Shown here piece by piece: positions 7,499 to 15,915 of a DNA stretch of 18,477 bases. The stretch is taken from NCBI GenBank assembly GCA_005239595.1, contig SBBT01000097.1, positions 1-18,477 of the forward strand, read 5' to 3'. Both the position numbers and the translations under genes were made by a program. Positions within the stretch are counted from its first letter, which is position 1; every line of letters begins with the position of its first letter. The DNA comes from Candidatus Troglogloeales bacterium. GTDB taxonomy: Bacteria > Nitrospirota > Nitrospiria > SBBL01 > SBBT01. Below the pieces are notes generated by a model. It searched no databases. It worked only from the letters and a program-made list of their open reading frames with translations, and was not told where the DNA came from.

Positions 7499-8529
7499 TC
7501 CTCTTTTCCACCATAATTATCATACTGCAAATCGTAATTTACCATGATTTTCACTAACTGGCGAATGGACACTTTTGCCTGCCAACCCAGTTTATGCTTT
7601 GCTTTTGAAGGGTTGCCACAAAGCAGATCAACCTCCATAGGGCGATAATAGCGTGGATCAATTTCCACTAAAATCTTTCCCGTTGCTGTGTCAATCCCCT
7701 TTTCTTCGACTCCGGTACCGCGCCATTCCATATGGATACCTACTACTTCAAAAGCATACTCTACAAACTGCCGAACCGAAAAGGCTTCCCCTGTGGCAAT
7801 GACATAATCCTGCGGCGTTTCTTGTTGTAACATAAGCCACATGGCTTCAACATATTCCTTCGCATATCCCCAATCCCGTTTTGAATTAAGATTACCTAAC
7901 TTAAGTACCGCTTGCCGTCCTTGTTTTATGCGTGCAACGGCTTTAGTAATCTTCTTCGTTACAAAGGTTTCACCACGACGAGGAGATTCATGATTAAACA
8001 AAATACCATTACAGACATACATGCCATAGGCTTCCCGATAATGAGCGCACATCCAGTACGCATACAGCTTCGCTGCACCATAAGGGGACATCGGGTGGAA
8101 AGGCGTTTCCTCACTTTGCGGGGCCGTTTCTGGGAAGCCACCAAACAACTCCGAAGTCGACGCCTGATAGAACCTGGTTTTTATTTTTAAATCCTTGATT
8201 GCATTTAAGAGACGGATCGTTCCCACCGCATCCACTTCTGCGGTATATTCTGGAACCTCAAACGAAACAGCAACATGCGATTGCGCCCCCAGGTTATAGA
8301 CCTCATGAGGTACGATCCTGGACAACAACGTGTGTAGGTTACTCGAATCGGTAAGATCACCATGATAGGTAATAAGGCGATTATGAACCATGAGGTGATC
8401 GATTCTGTCCGTCGTAAAAACAGACGAGCGTCTCAATATGGCGTGAACCTCATATCCTTTCTCCAACAGAAGCTCGGCAAGATAGGATCCATCTTGCCCG
8501 GTAACGCCTGTAATAAAGGCTTTTTTCAT
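7495..8529 (-). CDS. gmd: GDP-mannose 4,6-dehydratase
   Basis: This enzyme converts GDP-D-mannose to GDP-4-keto-6-deoxy-D-mannose, the branch point for GDP-fucose, GDP-rhamnose, GDP-perosamine and colitose. The protein is 344 residues, about the usual length. It shows the signature [22 protein letters not shown] from residue 8 on, the catalytic S-T-S-E run (124-127), Y150xxxK154 in [11 protein letters not shown], and the Gmd-typical stretches [17 protein letters not shown] (179-195) and [19 protein letters not shown]. An in-frame GTG at 8535 would add two residues, but the ATG at 8529 (MKKAFITG) matches the normal N-terminus of the family. The reductase gene begins within its stop codon, so the two are translationally coupled. 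Confidence 0.96.
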   Translation of the reverse strand: MKKAFITGVTGQDGSYLAELLLEKGYEVHAILRRSSVFTTDRIDHLMVHNRLITYHGDLTDSSNLHTLLSRIVPHEVYNLGAQSHVAVSFEVPEYTAEVDAVGTIRLLNAIKDLKIKTRFYQASTSELFGGFPETAPQSEETPFHPMSPYGAAKLYAYWMCAHYREAYGMYVCNGILFNHESPRRGETFVTKKITKAVARIKQGRQAVLKLGNLNSKRDWGYAKEYVEAMWLMLQQETPQDYVIATGEAFSVRQFVEYAFEVVGIHMEWRGTGVEEKGIDTATGKILVEIDPRYYRPMEVDLLCGNPSKAKHKLGWQAKVSIRQLVKIMVNYDLQYDNYGGKEE

Positions 8530-8607
8530 AATCACTACGTTTTTCCCGTGTTCCTTATTGTTTGAAGCACAATCTGCGAATCGTGAAAGGTTATTTCTAT
8601 TAGTGAA

Positions 8608-9924
8608 TTACTCTTGACTTCCCGATGACGATGGCCTTCCGACACTGGTATAACGAAATTCAGTCATCTTCTTCGGATCATAAACATTGCGAAGATCAAT
8701 AAAAACAGGCGACTTCAGCCGTCGTTTGATCTCTCCCAAATCAAGATTGCGAAAGAGATTCCATTCGGTCATCAATACAATCGCATCGGCCCCCTCCGCC
8801 ACCCGATAAGGATCGCTTGCATATTCAACCCCCTCCAAAACTTTTTGTGCTTCTTTCATGGCCGCCGGATCGTACGCAACAATGATGGCGCCTCTTTTTT
8901 GAAGGGCGGTAATAATGGGGATGGATGGGGCGGCCCGCATATCATCGGTGTTCGGTTTGAAAGAAAGACCTAGAATGCCGATCCGCTTGCCGTTGATCTC
9001 TCCAACGGCATCGTTAATTTTTTCAACCATCCAATCTTGTTGTTTCCGATTGGCTTCCATCACCGCATTGACAATTTCAAATTGATACCCATTTTGTTGG
9101 GCAATACGTGCCAGACTCGATAAATCTTTTGGAAAACAGGACCCCCCAAATCCTGGCCCCGGCTGCAAAAATTGAGGTCCAATTCTCCCATCCAGACCGA
9201 TTCCTTTGGCAAGAACCTGAACATCGGCTCCTACATATTCGCAAAGATGTGCCATTTCATTGATAAATGTAATCTTGGTTGCAAGGTAAGCATTGGACGC
9301 ATATTTAATCATCTCGGCTGTTGCAATATCGGTTATTACCATCGGGGTTTCGATCAAATAGAGTGGCCTGTATAAATCCCGCAGGATGGCGGCGGCATGC
9401 TGACTGGACGTGCCAATGATAACCCGATTGGGACGCATAAAATCTTCAATGGCGCATCCCTCCCGTAAAAACTCCGGATTGGAGACAATGTCAAAGTCGA
9501 AATGCTCCTTGAGCCGGCTCCCGATCCTTTTTCTTATTTCCTCTCCGGTTCCGACGGGCACCGTGCTCTTTGTCACAATTACCTTGTAGCCATCCATGTG
9601 GTCCGCGATGGCGTCCGAGACGGCATCAATATAGGTCATATCGGTAGACCCATCGCCACGGGGAGGCGTTCCCACCGCAATAAAAATTACGAGCGCACTT
9701 TGAATGGCCGAAACGATGTCTGTCGTAAAAATCAGCCGTCCTCCCTGTATATTTTTTTGAATGAGATCTTCTAACCCTTGCTCATAGATCGGACTTTTGC
9801 CCGATTGCAACGTTTTGATCTTCTCTTCATCTTTGTCCACACAAGTCACCTGTACGCCAAATTCCGCGAAACAAGCGCCTGTCACCAAGCCTACATAGCC
9901 GGTTCCGATCACTGCAATATTCAT
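8608..9924 (-). CDS. ugd: UDP-glucose 6-dehydrogenase
   Basis: This enzyme oxidises UDP-glucose twice to UDP-glucuronate with NAD+, supplying an acidic sugar or a precursor of galacturonate and related sugars. The 438-residue protein has the typical three-part layout: N-terminal NAD-binding domain (IGTGYVGLVTGACFAEFG from residue 6, then VDKDEEKI and GTPPRGDGSTD, 85-95), the central helical region with EMIKYASNAYLATKITF (204-220), and the catalytic cysteine C263 in PGFGGSCFPKD. The C-terminal domain includes GLSFKPNTDDMR. All expected active-site residues are present. A good ribosome binding site (AGGGGAAG, 9941-9934) precedes the ATG. It is separated from cysC by 145 bases, the largest internal gap, where I see no promoter good enough to call. 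The protein lacks a signal peptide. Confidence 0.96.
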   Translation of the reverse strand: MNIAVIGTGYVGLVTGACFAEFGVQVTCVDKDEEKIKTLQSGKSPIYEQGLEDLIQKNIQGGRLIFTTDIVSAIQSALVIFIAVGTPPRGDGSTDMTYIDAVSDAIADHMDGYKVIVTKSTVPVGTGEEIRKRIGSRLKEHFDFDIVSNPEFLREGCAIEDFMRPNRVIIGTSSQHAAAILRDLYRPLYLIETPMVITDIATAEMIKYASNAYLATKITFINEMAHLCEYVGADVQVLAKGIGLDGRIGPQFLQPGPGFGGSCFPKDLSSLARIAQQNGYQFEIVNAVMEANRKQQDWMVEKINDAVGEINGKRIGILGLSFKPNTDDMRAAPSIPIITALQKRGAIIVAYDPAAMKEAQKVLEGVEYASDPYRVAEGADAIVLMTEWNLFRNLDLGEIKRRLKSPVFIDLRNVYDPKKMTEFRYTSVGRPSSSGSQE

Positions 9925-10069
9925 CGTTTCATTCTTCCCCTATAATCCTACTCTCCCCAAAAGACCCTACTTGAGGCCTATTCTTTTCTTCTGCCGGGAA
10001 AAACCAGCTTGAATTTTGGAGAAATTTAAGCCAATTTGCTAATCCACAACAGGCGTGATTGTATAAAAA

Positions 10070-10684
10070 TCAGGTTGGAATATCAAGCAATCGGATTGCC
10101 TTGCCCACCCCCAGTTTTTGAAGTATGAGGGCTGCTCCCTCCGGAGGTGTTGTGGAACCTGCCATAACATGCACCTCGGGCAACTCAGGGGCTTCGTATG
10201 GGCCATCTAGTCCTGTAAAGTTCTTCAGTTGCCCTTGAAGGGCCTTGGCATACAGCCCTTTCGGGTCTCGGCGCATACATTCCGAGAGCGGCGTATCCAC
10301 AAACACTTCGTAAAATTCCCCGGGTCCAAACAGTGACCGAGCATACGCCCGTTCTGCGCGAAATGGACTGATAAACGCCACAACAACAACCAAACCAGCA
10401 TCCACCATTAAGTGGGCTACATGGGCCACGCGGCGGATATTTTCAGCACGGTCATCATCGGTAAAACCCAAGTCACTGTTTAATCCATGGCGGACATTGT
10501 CTCCATCCAGAACGTAGGTATGTTTTCCCATGCCGTGCAGTTGCACTTCCAACTCATTTGCCAGCGTTGTTTTGCCTGCGCTGGGCAGCCCCGTCAGCCA
10601 AATACATACGGGATGTTGCGCCTTCAACAACGCACGAGCCCCCTTGTTCAGTGAGGGGGCCTGCCAATAAATGTCTGTGTTCAT
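10070..10684 (-). CDS. cysC: Adenylylsulfate (APS) kinase
   Basis: This cytoplasmic kinase phosphorylates adenosine 5'-phosphosulfate to PAPS, the donor for sulfotransferases. At 204 residues it is a normal stand-alone CysC. Seen are the P-loop GLPSAGKTT (32-40), [16 protein letters not shown] (59-74) with the conserved DGDN and arginine, [14 protein letters not shown] (77-90), [13 protein letters not shown] (104-116) with the serine that is conserved in the family, and the lid-region KGLYAKA and [13 protein letters not shown]. No ATP sulfurylase or CysH gene is present nearby. Combined with a sulfotransferase 4 kb upstream, this suggests a dedicated PAPS supply for polymer sulfation and not cysteine synthesis. 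AACAGGT lies just before the ATG as a modest ribosome binding site. Confidence 0.95.
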   Translation of the reverse strand: MNTDIYWQAPSLNKGARALLKAQHPVCIWLTGLPSAGKTTLANELEVQLHGMGKHTYVLDGDNVRHGLNSDLGFTDDDRAENIRRVAHVAHLMVDAGLVVVVAFISPFRAERAYARSLFGPGEFYEVFVDTPLSECMRRDPKGLYAKALQGQLKNFTGLDGPYEAPELPEVHVMAGSTTPPEGAALILQKLGVGKAIRLLDIPT

Positions 10685-10709
10685 ATGACCTGTTCGTCTG
10701 GCTTTCTAT

Positions 10710-12095
10710 TTATTTTTGTGTAGGGCACTTTGAGTTTGCAATGGCCTGCAACGGCAGCGCCACTTCTTCTTGTGTCAGATAACGGCTCCAAGAGACAATG
10801 CCAATCTGTTTGTCGTCATAGTCGTTGATGCGAGACCAGAGCAGACGGTCTTTGGTAAAGCGAAGGTGGCGGCCCACCTCACTCTCTTCGATAAATAAGC
10901 CTCCATCCGGCAATAGTTGGGCCCGCCCCTCCGTGACGGTTACAGGCCGCGTTTCCACCATTAACTTGGCATACGGTTCAGAAACCTGTTGGGTCACAAA
11001 GTCATAAACCATAACCCCATTGGTATTGCCCGGAACCATAAAATATTGCGGAGCATAACTGGCTGAAATGACATTATTGTTAAATACCAAAATTTGGTGA
11101 TCGCCAATAAACGCAACAGAATGCTGGTTCATCCATGGACCGGTCTTATGCCAGATAATACGGCCCGTTGCGGGTCTGTACAAGAAGACAGTACTTGAAT
11201 GTCGGGCCGATATCAACAGGTCGCCACGCTGCCAATGTTCCGTGGTGGCGCGCGCCACGGTGATCTGATTTAAGTGGATCGGGTCCTTGTTCAACACTTT
11301 CCCGTGGGTGCCAAGAAGTAAGGCCTGTAGACCGTTCTCACGCATAATTTTCGCGAAGGAGCGTTTCTCGAGCAACCTTCCTTCCGGAGAGACCTTGGCG
11401 ATCGCATCATCCCGTATTTGATCCTGTAGCCATGGGTTGTCGGCAAAACCATCCAGGGAAATTGCCGGGGCCAGAATATTGCCGTCGTTGTCTATTTCAA
11501 CGGAGTGATGCATCACGTCATTCAGAACCCATACCGGCTTGCGACTGCAATGACCCATGCGAACCATCGCGCTTGCTGTATTGAATATCACACTGCCGTC
11601 TGGCATAAGCATTGGGTGAAACGCCCTCGCGCTTTTCTTCGTATCTTTCGTCATTGGTATTTTCTTGAGGATGTCCTTCCAGTCCGGCACCCAACGGACA
11701 ATGATATCGCCGTTGGCCACTCGTATCAGACTGACAATCGACTGCTGCGTTTCACGATCTACACCGGAAAACAGGAGATAACCCGTGTCCTCCACGGCGG
11801 GAAAACTTCGCTGCCAATGACTTTGTTCTGCGGTTTTCTTGTCTACCAGGAGTAGATACGGATCACGACTCAGTAGTCTTACTATTTGCAGTATTGAGGC
11901 TCCGATCTGATAAGGAAACTCGGCTATGGCGAGAATAGCATTGGTCTGGCTCTCCGTTAGACGACGGTCTTGCATGAGGGCCTGTCTGACCGCTAATGCC
12001 GTAATCAGAACCGTTCCCGTCAATGCTAACAAGATGACTGCAGCAACCCATAACCGGAACGGCCATGGATTGGTTTTTTCAGTGGGTTCTTCCAT
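10710..12095 (-). CDS. Membrane-anchored arylsulfotransferase (ASST)-like protein
   Basis: This 461-residue protein has a short cytoplasmic N-terminus, one transmembrane helix (about 15-37) and a large, probably periplasmic beta-propeller. Repeated blade-like units can be followed (PDGSVIFN, DNDGNILAP, RGDLLISAR, GDHQILVFNNN, PDGGLFIEES). The order of histidine/arginine motifs matches arylsulfate sulfotransferases: HHSVEIDNDGN (196-206), DPIHLNQI (271-278), ISARHSSTVFLY (295-306) and NQHSVAFIGDHQILVFNNN (323-341). In ASST enzymes one such histidine carries the sulfate. That this protein transfers sulfate is inferred; some members of this broad family have no proven activity. Its position between an APS kinase and an acyltransferase-sulfotransferase pair makes a role in polymer modification likely. 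No good ribosome binding site is seen before the ATG at 12095. Confidence 0.72.
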   Translation of the reverse strand: MEEPTEKTNPWPFRLWVAAVILLALTGTVLITALAVRQALMQDRRLTESQTNAILAIAEFPYQIGASILQIVRLLSRDPYLLLVDKKTAEQSHWQRSFPAVEDTGYLLFSGVDRETQQSIVSLIRVANGDIIVRWVPDWKDILKKIPMTKDTKKSARAFHPMLMPDGSVIFNTASAMVRMGHCSRKPVWVLNDVMHHSVEIDNDGNILAPAISLDGFADNPWLQDQIRDDAIAKVSPEGRLLEKRSFAKIMRENGLQALLLGTHGKVLNKDPIHLNQITVARATTEHWQRGDLLISARHSSTVFLYRPATGRIIWHKTGPWMNQHSVAFIGDHQILVFNNNVISASYAPQYFMVPGNTNGVMVYDFVTQQVSEPYAKLMVETRPVTVTEGRAQLLPDGGLFIEESEVGRHLRFTKDRLLWSRINDYDDKQIGIVSWSRYLTQEEVALPLQAIANSKCPTQK

Positions 12096-12142
12096 CGTTT
12101 AATAAGTGGGCTTTAGTTTTCGTTCAGACACTCATTAAGGCA

Positions 12143-14161
12143 TTACCTAAAATAGTCGCGCTCAAGCAATCTTTCTCCTAAGTACTTGGCCCCCGTTCTA
12201 GACAAATGCCCATAATCCCATATGTATAACTCACCATTATCGGCAACGAGATTACAAACACGCTGTATATCACAGAATAAAGAGATTCTGTCTACAAACG
12301 GAACATTGTTTTTTTTTGCGAACTCGGCCATACGCTCATTAAGAGTAATTTTTTCGCGATTGATGAACCGAGGCGAAAGCCTAACCAAGCCGTCATCACC
12401 TGACCTTCGAGAGAGAAACTTATTCACATCTTTTTTGAATTCAACAGGAGGGCCCATAAGAATAACCCGCTGACCCGCCTCTTTGAGCGCATCCAATTCC
12501 AAAACCAATCCACTAAAATCATTTGGCCATCTACTTGCGAGTAAGACGTAATCCAGTTTGTTTTTTTTGGCGAACTCAATCCCATAATCAATTAACCGAC
12601 GACAGGGATCGTCCTTATCTCTGTAACGGGATCGTATGGCCATACAGCCAGCCCCTGTTACCTGTAGCAGATTAAGGTGATGATGTGTCTCTTTAAGTGC
12701 AACATACAAATCTGCCGCGTGACTATCGCCTATAATCAAAACATTTTTCTTGTCAGAGACAATCTTTAAGCAGTCCGATATCCCAAGACGATATGCATCG
12801 AACGTCTGGTCAGGATTATTAAATTGGCAGTAGGGTGCCCTTATTGCCACCTGTCTATCGGCAGTCATCTGCTCTATGTAATTTGGATGACTCGCCACAA
12901 TGAAGTCGTACTTTAAGAGTTTTCTCTCTCCGCCTTTTATAAGAGAAGTAGATCGCGGGGATATCCCATGATTTTTATATGTAAGAAAACCGACTATCCC
13001 AATAAAAAGTGTTGTCAAAACAAGTAACGCAACATTAGCCTTACTCGACCCTTGAAGTCTAATGGGTCGCTCTAAAAAATTGTAAGTGAGCCACGCCAGT
13101 ACGATAGAGAGGACACCGATGGCTATCCGTATTGCTCTACTTGGAGACTCACTCTCGATAATCTTCACAAACGAAAGCAGTGGCCAGTGCCATAAGTAGA
13201 GCGGAAAGCTAATCAATCCGAACCAAACGGCGACTTTGTTTGACAAGAGATTTCGATTAACCCAAGCATTCGCTCCGGCAGAAATGATTGACACGGAACC
13301 TAGCACAGGCACTATCGCCCACTGACCAGGGAATGGGATGTGCTCGTTGATATGACAAAACCCATAAGCTAACAGAAACAATCCAAACCAGGAAAAGACA
13401 TTATCCCGTATCTTGCCATTAACCTCGGGTATATGTCTGTAGATGTCGTAACCTACCCAACCCACCACCTTTTTCTTAATGTCTGCGGGAGCATCTTTCT
13501 TATAGATGCTTGCCCATGCCAGCAAACTGCCACATAACAGCTCCCAGAAGCGTGTTTGCGGAGAATAAAAGGTCGCTACCGGGTCTTTACTTACACCGTT
13601 AAGGTTCAAATAGAACGACACAATGGCGACAATCACTGTAATTGTCAGTAAATTAAACTTCCACTTCCATGCTAGCCATAGCAACAGCGGCCAGACAATG
13701 TAAAACTGCTCTTCTACCCCTAAGCTCCAAAGATGTAGGAGGGGCTTGGTCTCTGCAGAGTTATCAAAATAACCTGTTTCCCTCCACATCACAAAATTAG
13801 ATATAAACCCAGTCCCGGCGGCAATATGCTTTCCGAGTTGCTTGTATTCGTCAACCAACAACAAAAACCACCCCAATGCATAGCTTACGACTAAGACGAG
13901 AATAAGGGCGGGGAAAATGCGCCTAATGCGACGTGCGTAGAATGCGGTGAAGCTAAAGGTCCCCCTATCTAAAGCCTCAAAAATAATTGTTGATATGAGG
14001 AAACCGGAGATAACAAAGAAGACATCAACGCCTATAAAGCCCCCCTTCATCCAGCTTGGAAATGCATGGAAAGAGAGGATTGACAACACGGCAACGGCTC
14101 TCAAACCATCTATGTCTGGGCGATAATTAGGGCGTGACAGCCGTGGTTGTGTGGATGTCAT
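12143..14161 (-). CDS. OafA/YrhL-type acyltransferase with C-terminal SGNH domain
   Basis: This 672-residue, two-part protein is expected to O-acetylate the polysaccharide. The N-terminal acyltransferase-3 membrane domain (about 1-395) shows RPDIDGLRAVAVLSILSFHA (14-33) with its conserved R-x-x and H32, FFVISGFLIS (48-57), FYARRIRRIFPAL (74-86) and roughly ten membrane segments. The C-terminal part is a periplasmic SGNH hydrolase-like domain: IIGDSHAADLY (476-486) with nucleophile S480, and DYGHLS (649-654) supplying the D-x-x-H pair. The architecture matches O-antigen acetylases of the OafA/OafB group, where the SGNH domain passes the acetyl group to the sugar. Acceptor unknown. Local codon use is AT-richer than its neighbours. 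The sense strand has A-runs of nine (near 12309-12317) and eight within AAK/N codons. Confidence 0.9.
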   Translation of the reverse strand: MTSTQPRLSRPNYRPDIDGLRAVAVLSILSFHAFPSWMKGGFIGVDVFFVISGFLISTIIFEALDRGTFSFTAFYARRIRRIFPALILVLVVSYALGWFLLLVDEYKQLGKHIAAGTGFISNFVMWRETGYFDNSAETKPLLHLWSLGVEEQFYIVWPLLLWLAWKWKFNLLTITVIVAIVSFYLNLNGVSKDPVATFYSPQTRFWELLCGSLLAWASIYKKDAPADIKKKVVGWVGYDIYRHIPEVNGKIRDNVFSWFGLFLLAYGFCHINEHIPFPGQWAIVPVLGSVSIISAGANAWVNRNLLSNKVAVWFGLISFPLYLWHWPLLSFVKIIESESPSRAIRIAIGVLSIVLAWLTYNFLERPIRLQGSSKANVALLVLTTLFIGIVGFLTYKNHGISPRSTSLIKGGERKLLKYDFIVASHPNYIEQMTADRQVAIRAPYCQFNNPDQTFDAYRLGISDCLKIVSDKKNVLIIGDSHAADLYVALKETHHHLNLLQVTGAGCMAIRSRYRDKDDPCRRLIDYGIEFAKKNKLDYVLLASRWPNDFSGLVLELDALKEAGQRVILMGPPVEFKKDVNKFLSRRSGDDGLVRLSPRFINREKITLNERMAEFAKKNNVPFVDRISLFCDIQRVCNLVADNGELYIWDYGHLSRTGAKYLGERLLERDYFR

Positions 14162-14242
14162 TGGCTCAGAATATTATCCCACTTGATTAGCATAGCGTGT
14201 TTTTTTGATCTGATATTGCTCAATTAATCCTGTATCTTATTT

Positions 14243-15724
14243 CTATAACACCATTGGACCGCGCCGTAGGTTTTTAGAGGGGCACCTGAATAAGTTGGCT
14301 TTACTTTCTGTTAATCGGGCATGTGTGACCTTCGTGGTCAAGACCAGTTCAGGGTCAAACTCCGTTGGTGGTTTTATCTGGCTCAACGGCGGCCTGACCT
14401 GTGCGGCCATTGCCAATGTGTCTGCTTCGATCTCCAGAACACGAAAAATGGCGGCAAGCGCCTCCTGAGGGAATTGGCACATCGCGTCATGGTCAACGAA
14501 GCGGAGGCGCAAATCTTCCTGCTCCAATATATACAGGTATACAGCGTTCCAGTAGTCTAGCCAATAGTTTGGGTTGTCAGGGTGCAGTGCCGGATTCATG
14601 CGGGGCCGCGCAAAGGAAAACGGCAGATGCCCGGGGCCAAACTCATAATGACCCAACCACCCCATATATCTTTGCGTAAAGCCATCACCCGCTTCGCGAC
14701 AAAAACGGAGATGCAGGCGGTGGAGCGAACGCGCCGTTGCAACCGGGCCCCGGTAAACTAGCAGGATAGTCGCTGTCGGATCAGTGGATAGGCTGCGTAG
14801 CCGTAGCAGGTTGTTGTTGTTTTTCGATAGATATCGCGTTGGCGCACTATCCAGTGGAGTCGGATCGGTTCGTGGTTTTGCCACAAGGACACGGTAGGTT
14901 GCAAAAATCTCTAATACGTCGTCACTCACCTGATCCGAACCATACGTCTCTCCATGACGTTGGGCCGTATCACTGAAGGTACGCCAGAACACCTCTTCAA
15001 ACGACTCTGGGCTATCATAGTCTACCAAAATACCGTCACCGTGAGCCCGCTCGGTTAGTGTGGCCTTACGCTGGAGGCCGTGGTTTAACCGTTTCCACAA
15101 ATTGGGCGCCAATACGAACGGCATGTCACGATACGTCAAAGAGCGAAAAGTGTCCGATTGGCTCAGAAACTGCAACAGCATCGTGGTCCCCGATCGGGCC
15201 AGGCCGCAAACATAGACTGCTCCGTCAGCGCGTCTCTGTAGGTTCTTTGGAAGAGCAAATAGGCATTCCAGATCAAACGATAACTTTCTGACGACTGATG
15301 GCTGTAAAGCCAGCCAGTGAAGCCAACGATCGAGTTGGCTGTAGATTTTCTTGTCTTCACTTTTATCCTGCGATAAGCCTGCCCCTCGTAAAATCACAAA
15401 AAGCCACCATGCGGTTCCAAAAACGGTTGTTGCCAACAGATACATGGATTTCTGTGAGGCGTTCCATGAGAGCGCCCAGGGAAAGAAGAACAGGATGGTT
15501 GTTATCAGGACAAGAAAGGCCGTCAACAATAGACCAAAGCGCAGCATAGCCCACCCGCTTTGCAACAGTAAACGCTGCCCTTGCTCTTCGTCCTCGGCCT
15601 GCCGAAACATCTGTAGACTGCGCCATAATGTTGCCACTTTACCCTTGATCCCGTCTTCTTGAAAGACGTTGAGAAAGGACTCAACAACAACGATTGCGAC
15701 GCCTGCCGCAATGAGCCAAACCAT
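14243..15724 (-). CDS. Membrane-anchored PAPS-dependent sulfotransferase
   Basis: This 493-residue protein would move sulfate from PAPS to a sugar hydroxyl. The soluble sulfotransferase domain begins near 150. VYVCGLARSGTTMLLQFLSQS (from 170) is the 5'-phosphosulfate loop, and LLVYRGPVATARSLHRLHLRF (321-341) is the 3'-phosphate-binding region with its arginine and serine. The N-terminal third is unusual: hydrophobic segments at about 2-17, 61-82 and 96-113 tether the enzyme to the membrane. Topology is not certain, but PAPS is cytoplasmic, so a cytoplasmic catalytic domain is expected. The start at 15724 overlaps the stop of the small 63-residue gene as TGATG. An in-frame GTG at 15727 is less likely. 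Genes for CysC, an ASST-like protein and an acyltransferase follow in the same direction. The acceptor is unknown. Confidence 0.85.
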   Translation of the reverse strand: MVWLIAAGVAIVVVESFLNVFQEDGIKGKVATLWRSLQMFRQAEDEEQGQRLLLQSGWAMLRFGLLLTAFLVLITTILFFFPWALSWNASQKSMYLLATTVFGTAWWLFVILRGAGLSQDKSEDKKIYSQLDRWLHWLALQPSVVRKLSFDLECLFALPKNLQRRADGAVYVCGLARSGTTMLLQFLSQSDTFRSLTYRDMPFVLAPNLWKRLNHGLQRKATLTERAHGDGILVDYDSPESFEEVFWRTFSDTAQRHGETYGSDQVSDDVLEIFATYRVLVAKPRTDPTPLDSAPTRYLSKNNNNLLRLRSLSTDPTATILLVYRGPVATARSLHRLHLRFCREAGDGFTQRYMGWLGHYEFGPGHLPFSFARPRMNPALHPDNPNYWLDYWNAVYLYILEQEDLRLRFVDHDAMCQFPQEALAAIFRVLEIEADTLAMAAQVRPPLSQIKPPTEFDPELVLTTKVTHARLTESKANLFRCPSKNLRRGPMVL

Positions 15725-15915
15725 CACTTTTTAGAACGGACCCAACGGATAAGTTGTTTTATGGGGTACCACACAACGCCCACAACCAGCATGAGCAAGC
15801 CCAAGAGCACACCCAGTGCTGCGGCGACGGCACTGGCTCCCAACCCTGGGCCAACGTAGGCCATGACGGGCTTGGCCAATATCAGAAATAAAAGTGATAA
15901 AAAAACGAAAGGCAT
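15724..15915 (-). CDS. Small exported/membrane protein with YVGPGLG motif
   Basis: This 63-residue protein has an N-terminal signal-like hydrophobic segment (about 1-19, ending AKPVMA), then YVGPGLGASAVAAALG, a glycine/alanine-rich membrane helix (about 25-48), and a basic tail starting at WYPIK. I recall similar short Y-(V/I)-GPGLG...WYP-(I/L)-K proteins beside sulfotransferase genes, but I know of no assigned function. It is coupled to the sulfotransferase by a one-base overlap of stop and start (TGATG), so the two are likely made together. A role as a membrane partner or stabiliser of the sulfotransferase is inference. The ATG at 15915 lies 2 bases after a GAGGG ribosome binding site, a tight spacing. 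It overlaps the restored frame of the upstream broken nucleotidyltransferase by 34 bases. Confidence 0.75.
   Translation of the reverse strand: MPFVFLSLLFLILAKPVMAYVGPGLGASAVAAALGVLLGLLMLVVGVVWYPIKQLIRWVRSKK

Noticed and set aside
9925..10069. Promoter or riboswitch in the 145-base gap between cysC and ugd
   Set aside because: No well-spaced -35/-10 pair and no strong hairpin were found by eye. TATACA- and TATAGG-like hexamers occur but lack partners.
12309..12317. A9 run (and an A8 run near 12561-12568) in the acyltransferase gene as programmed slippage sites
   Set aside because: Both encode AKKN in repeated EFAKKN helices of the SGNH domain, the reading frame continues intact to DYGHLS, and no alternative product is suggested.
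14162..14242. Promoter in the AT-rich gap before the acyltransferase gene
   Set aside because: A GATAAT-like hexamer is present but the expected -35 position has no TTGACA-like sequence.
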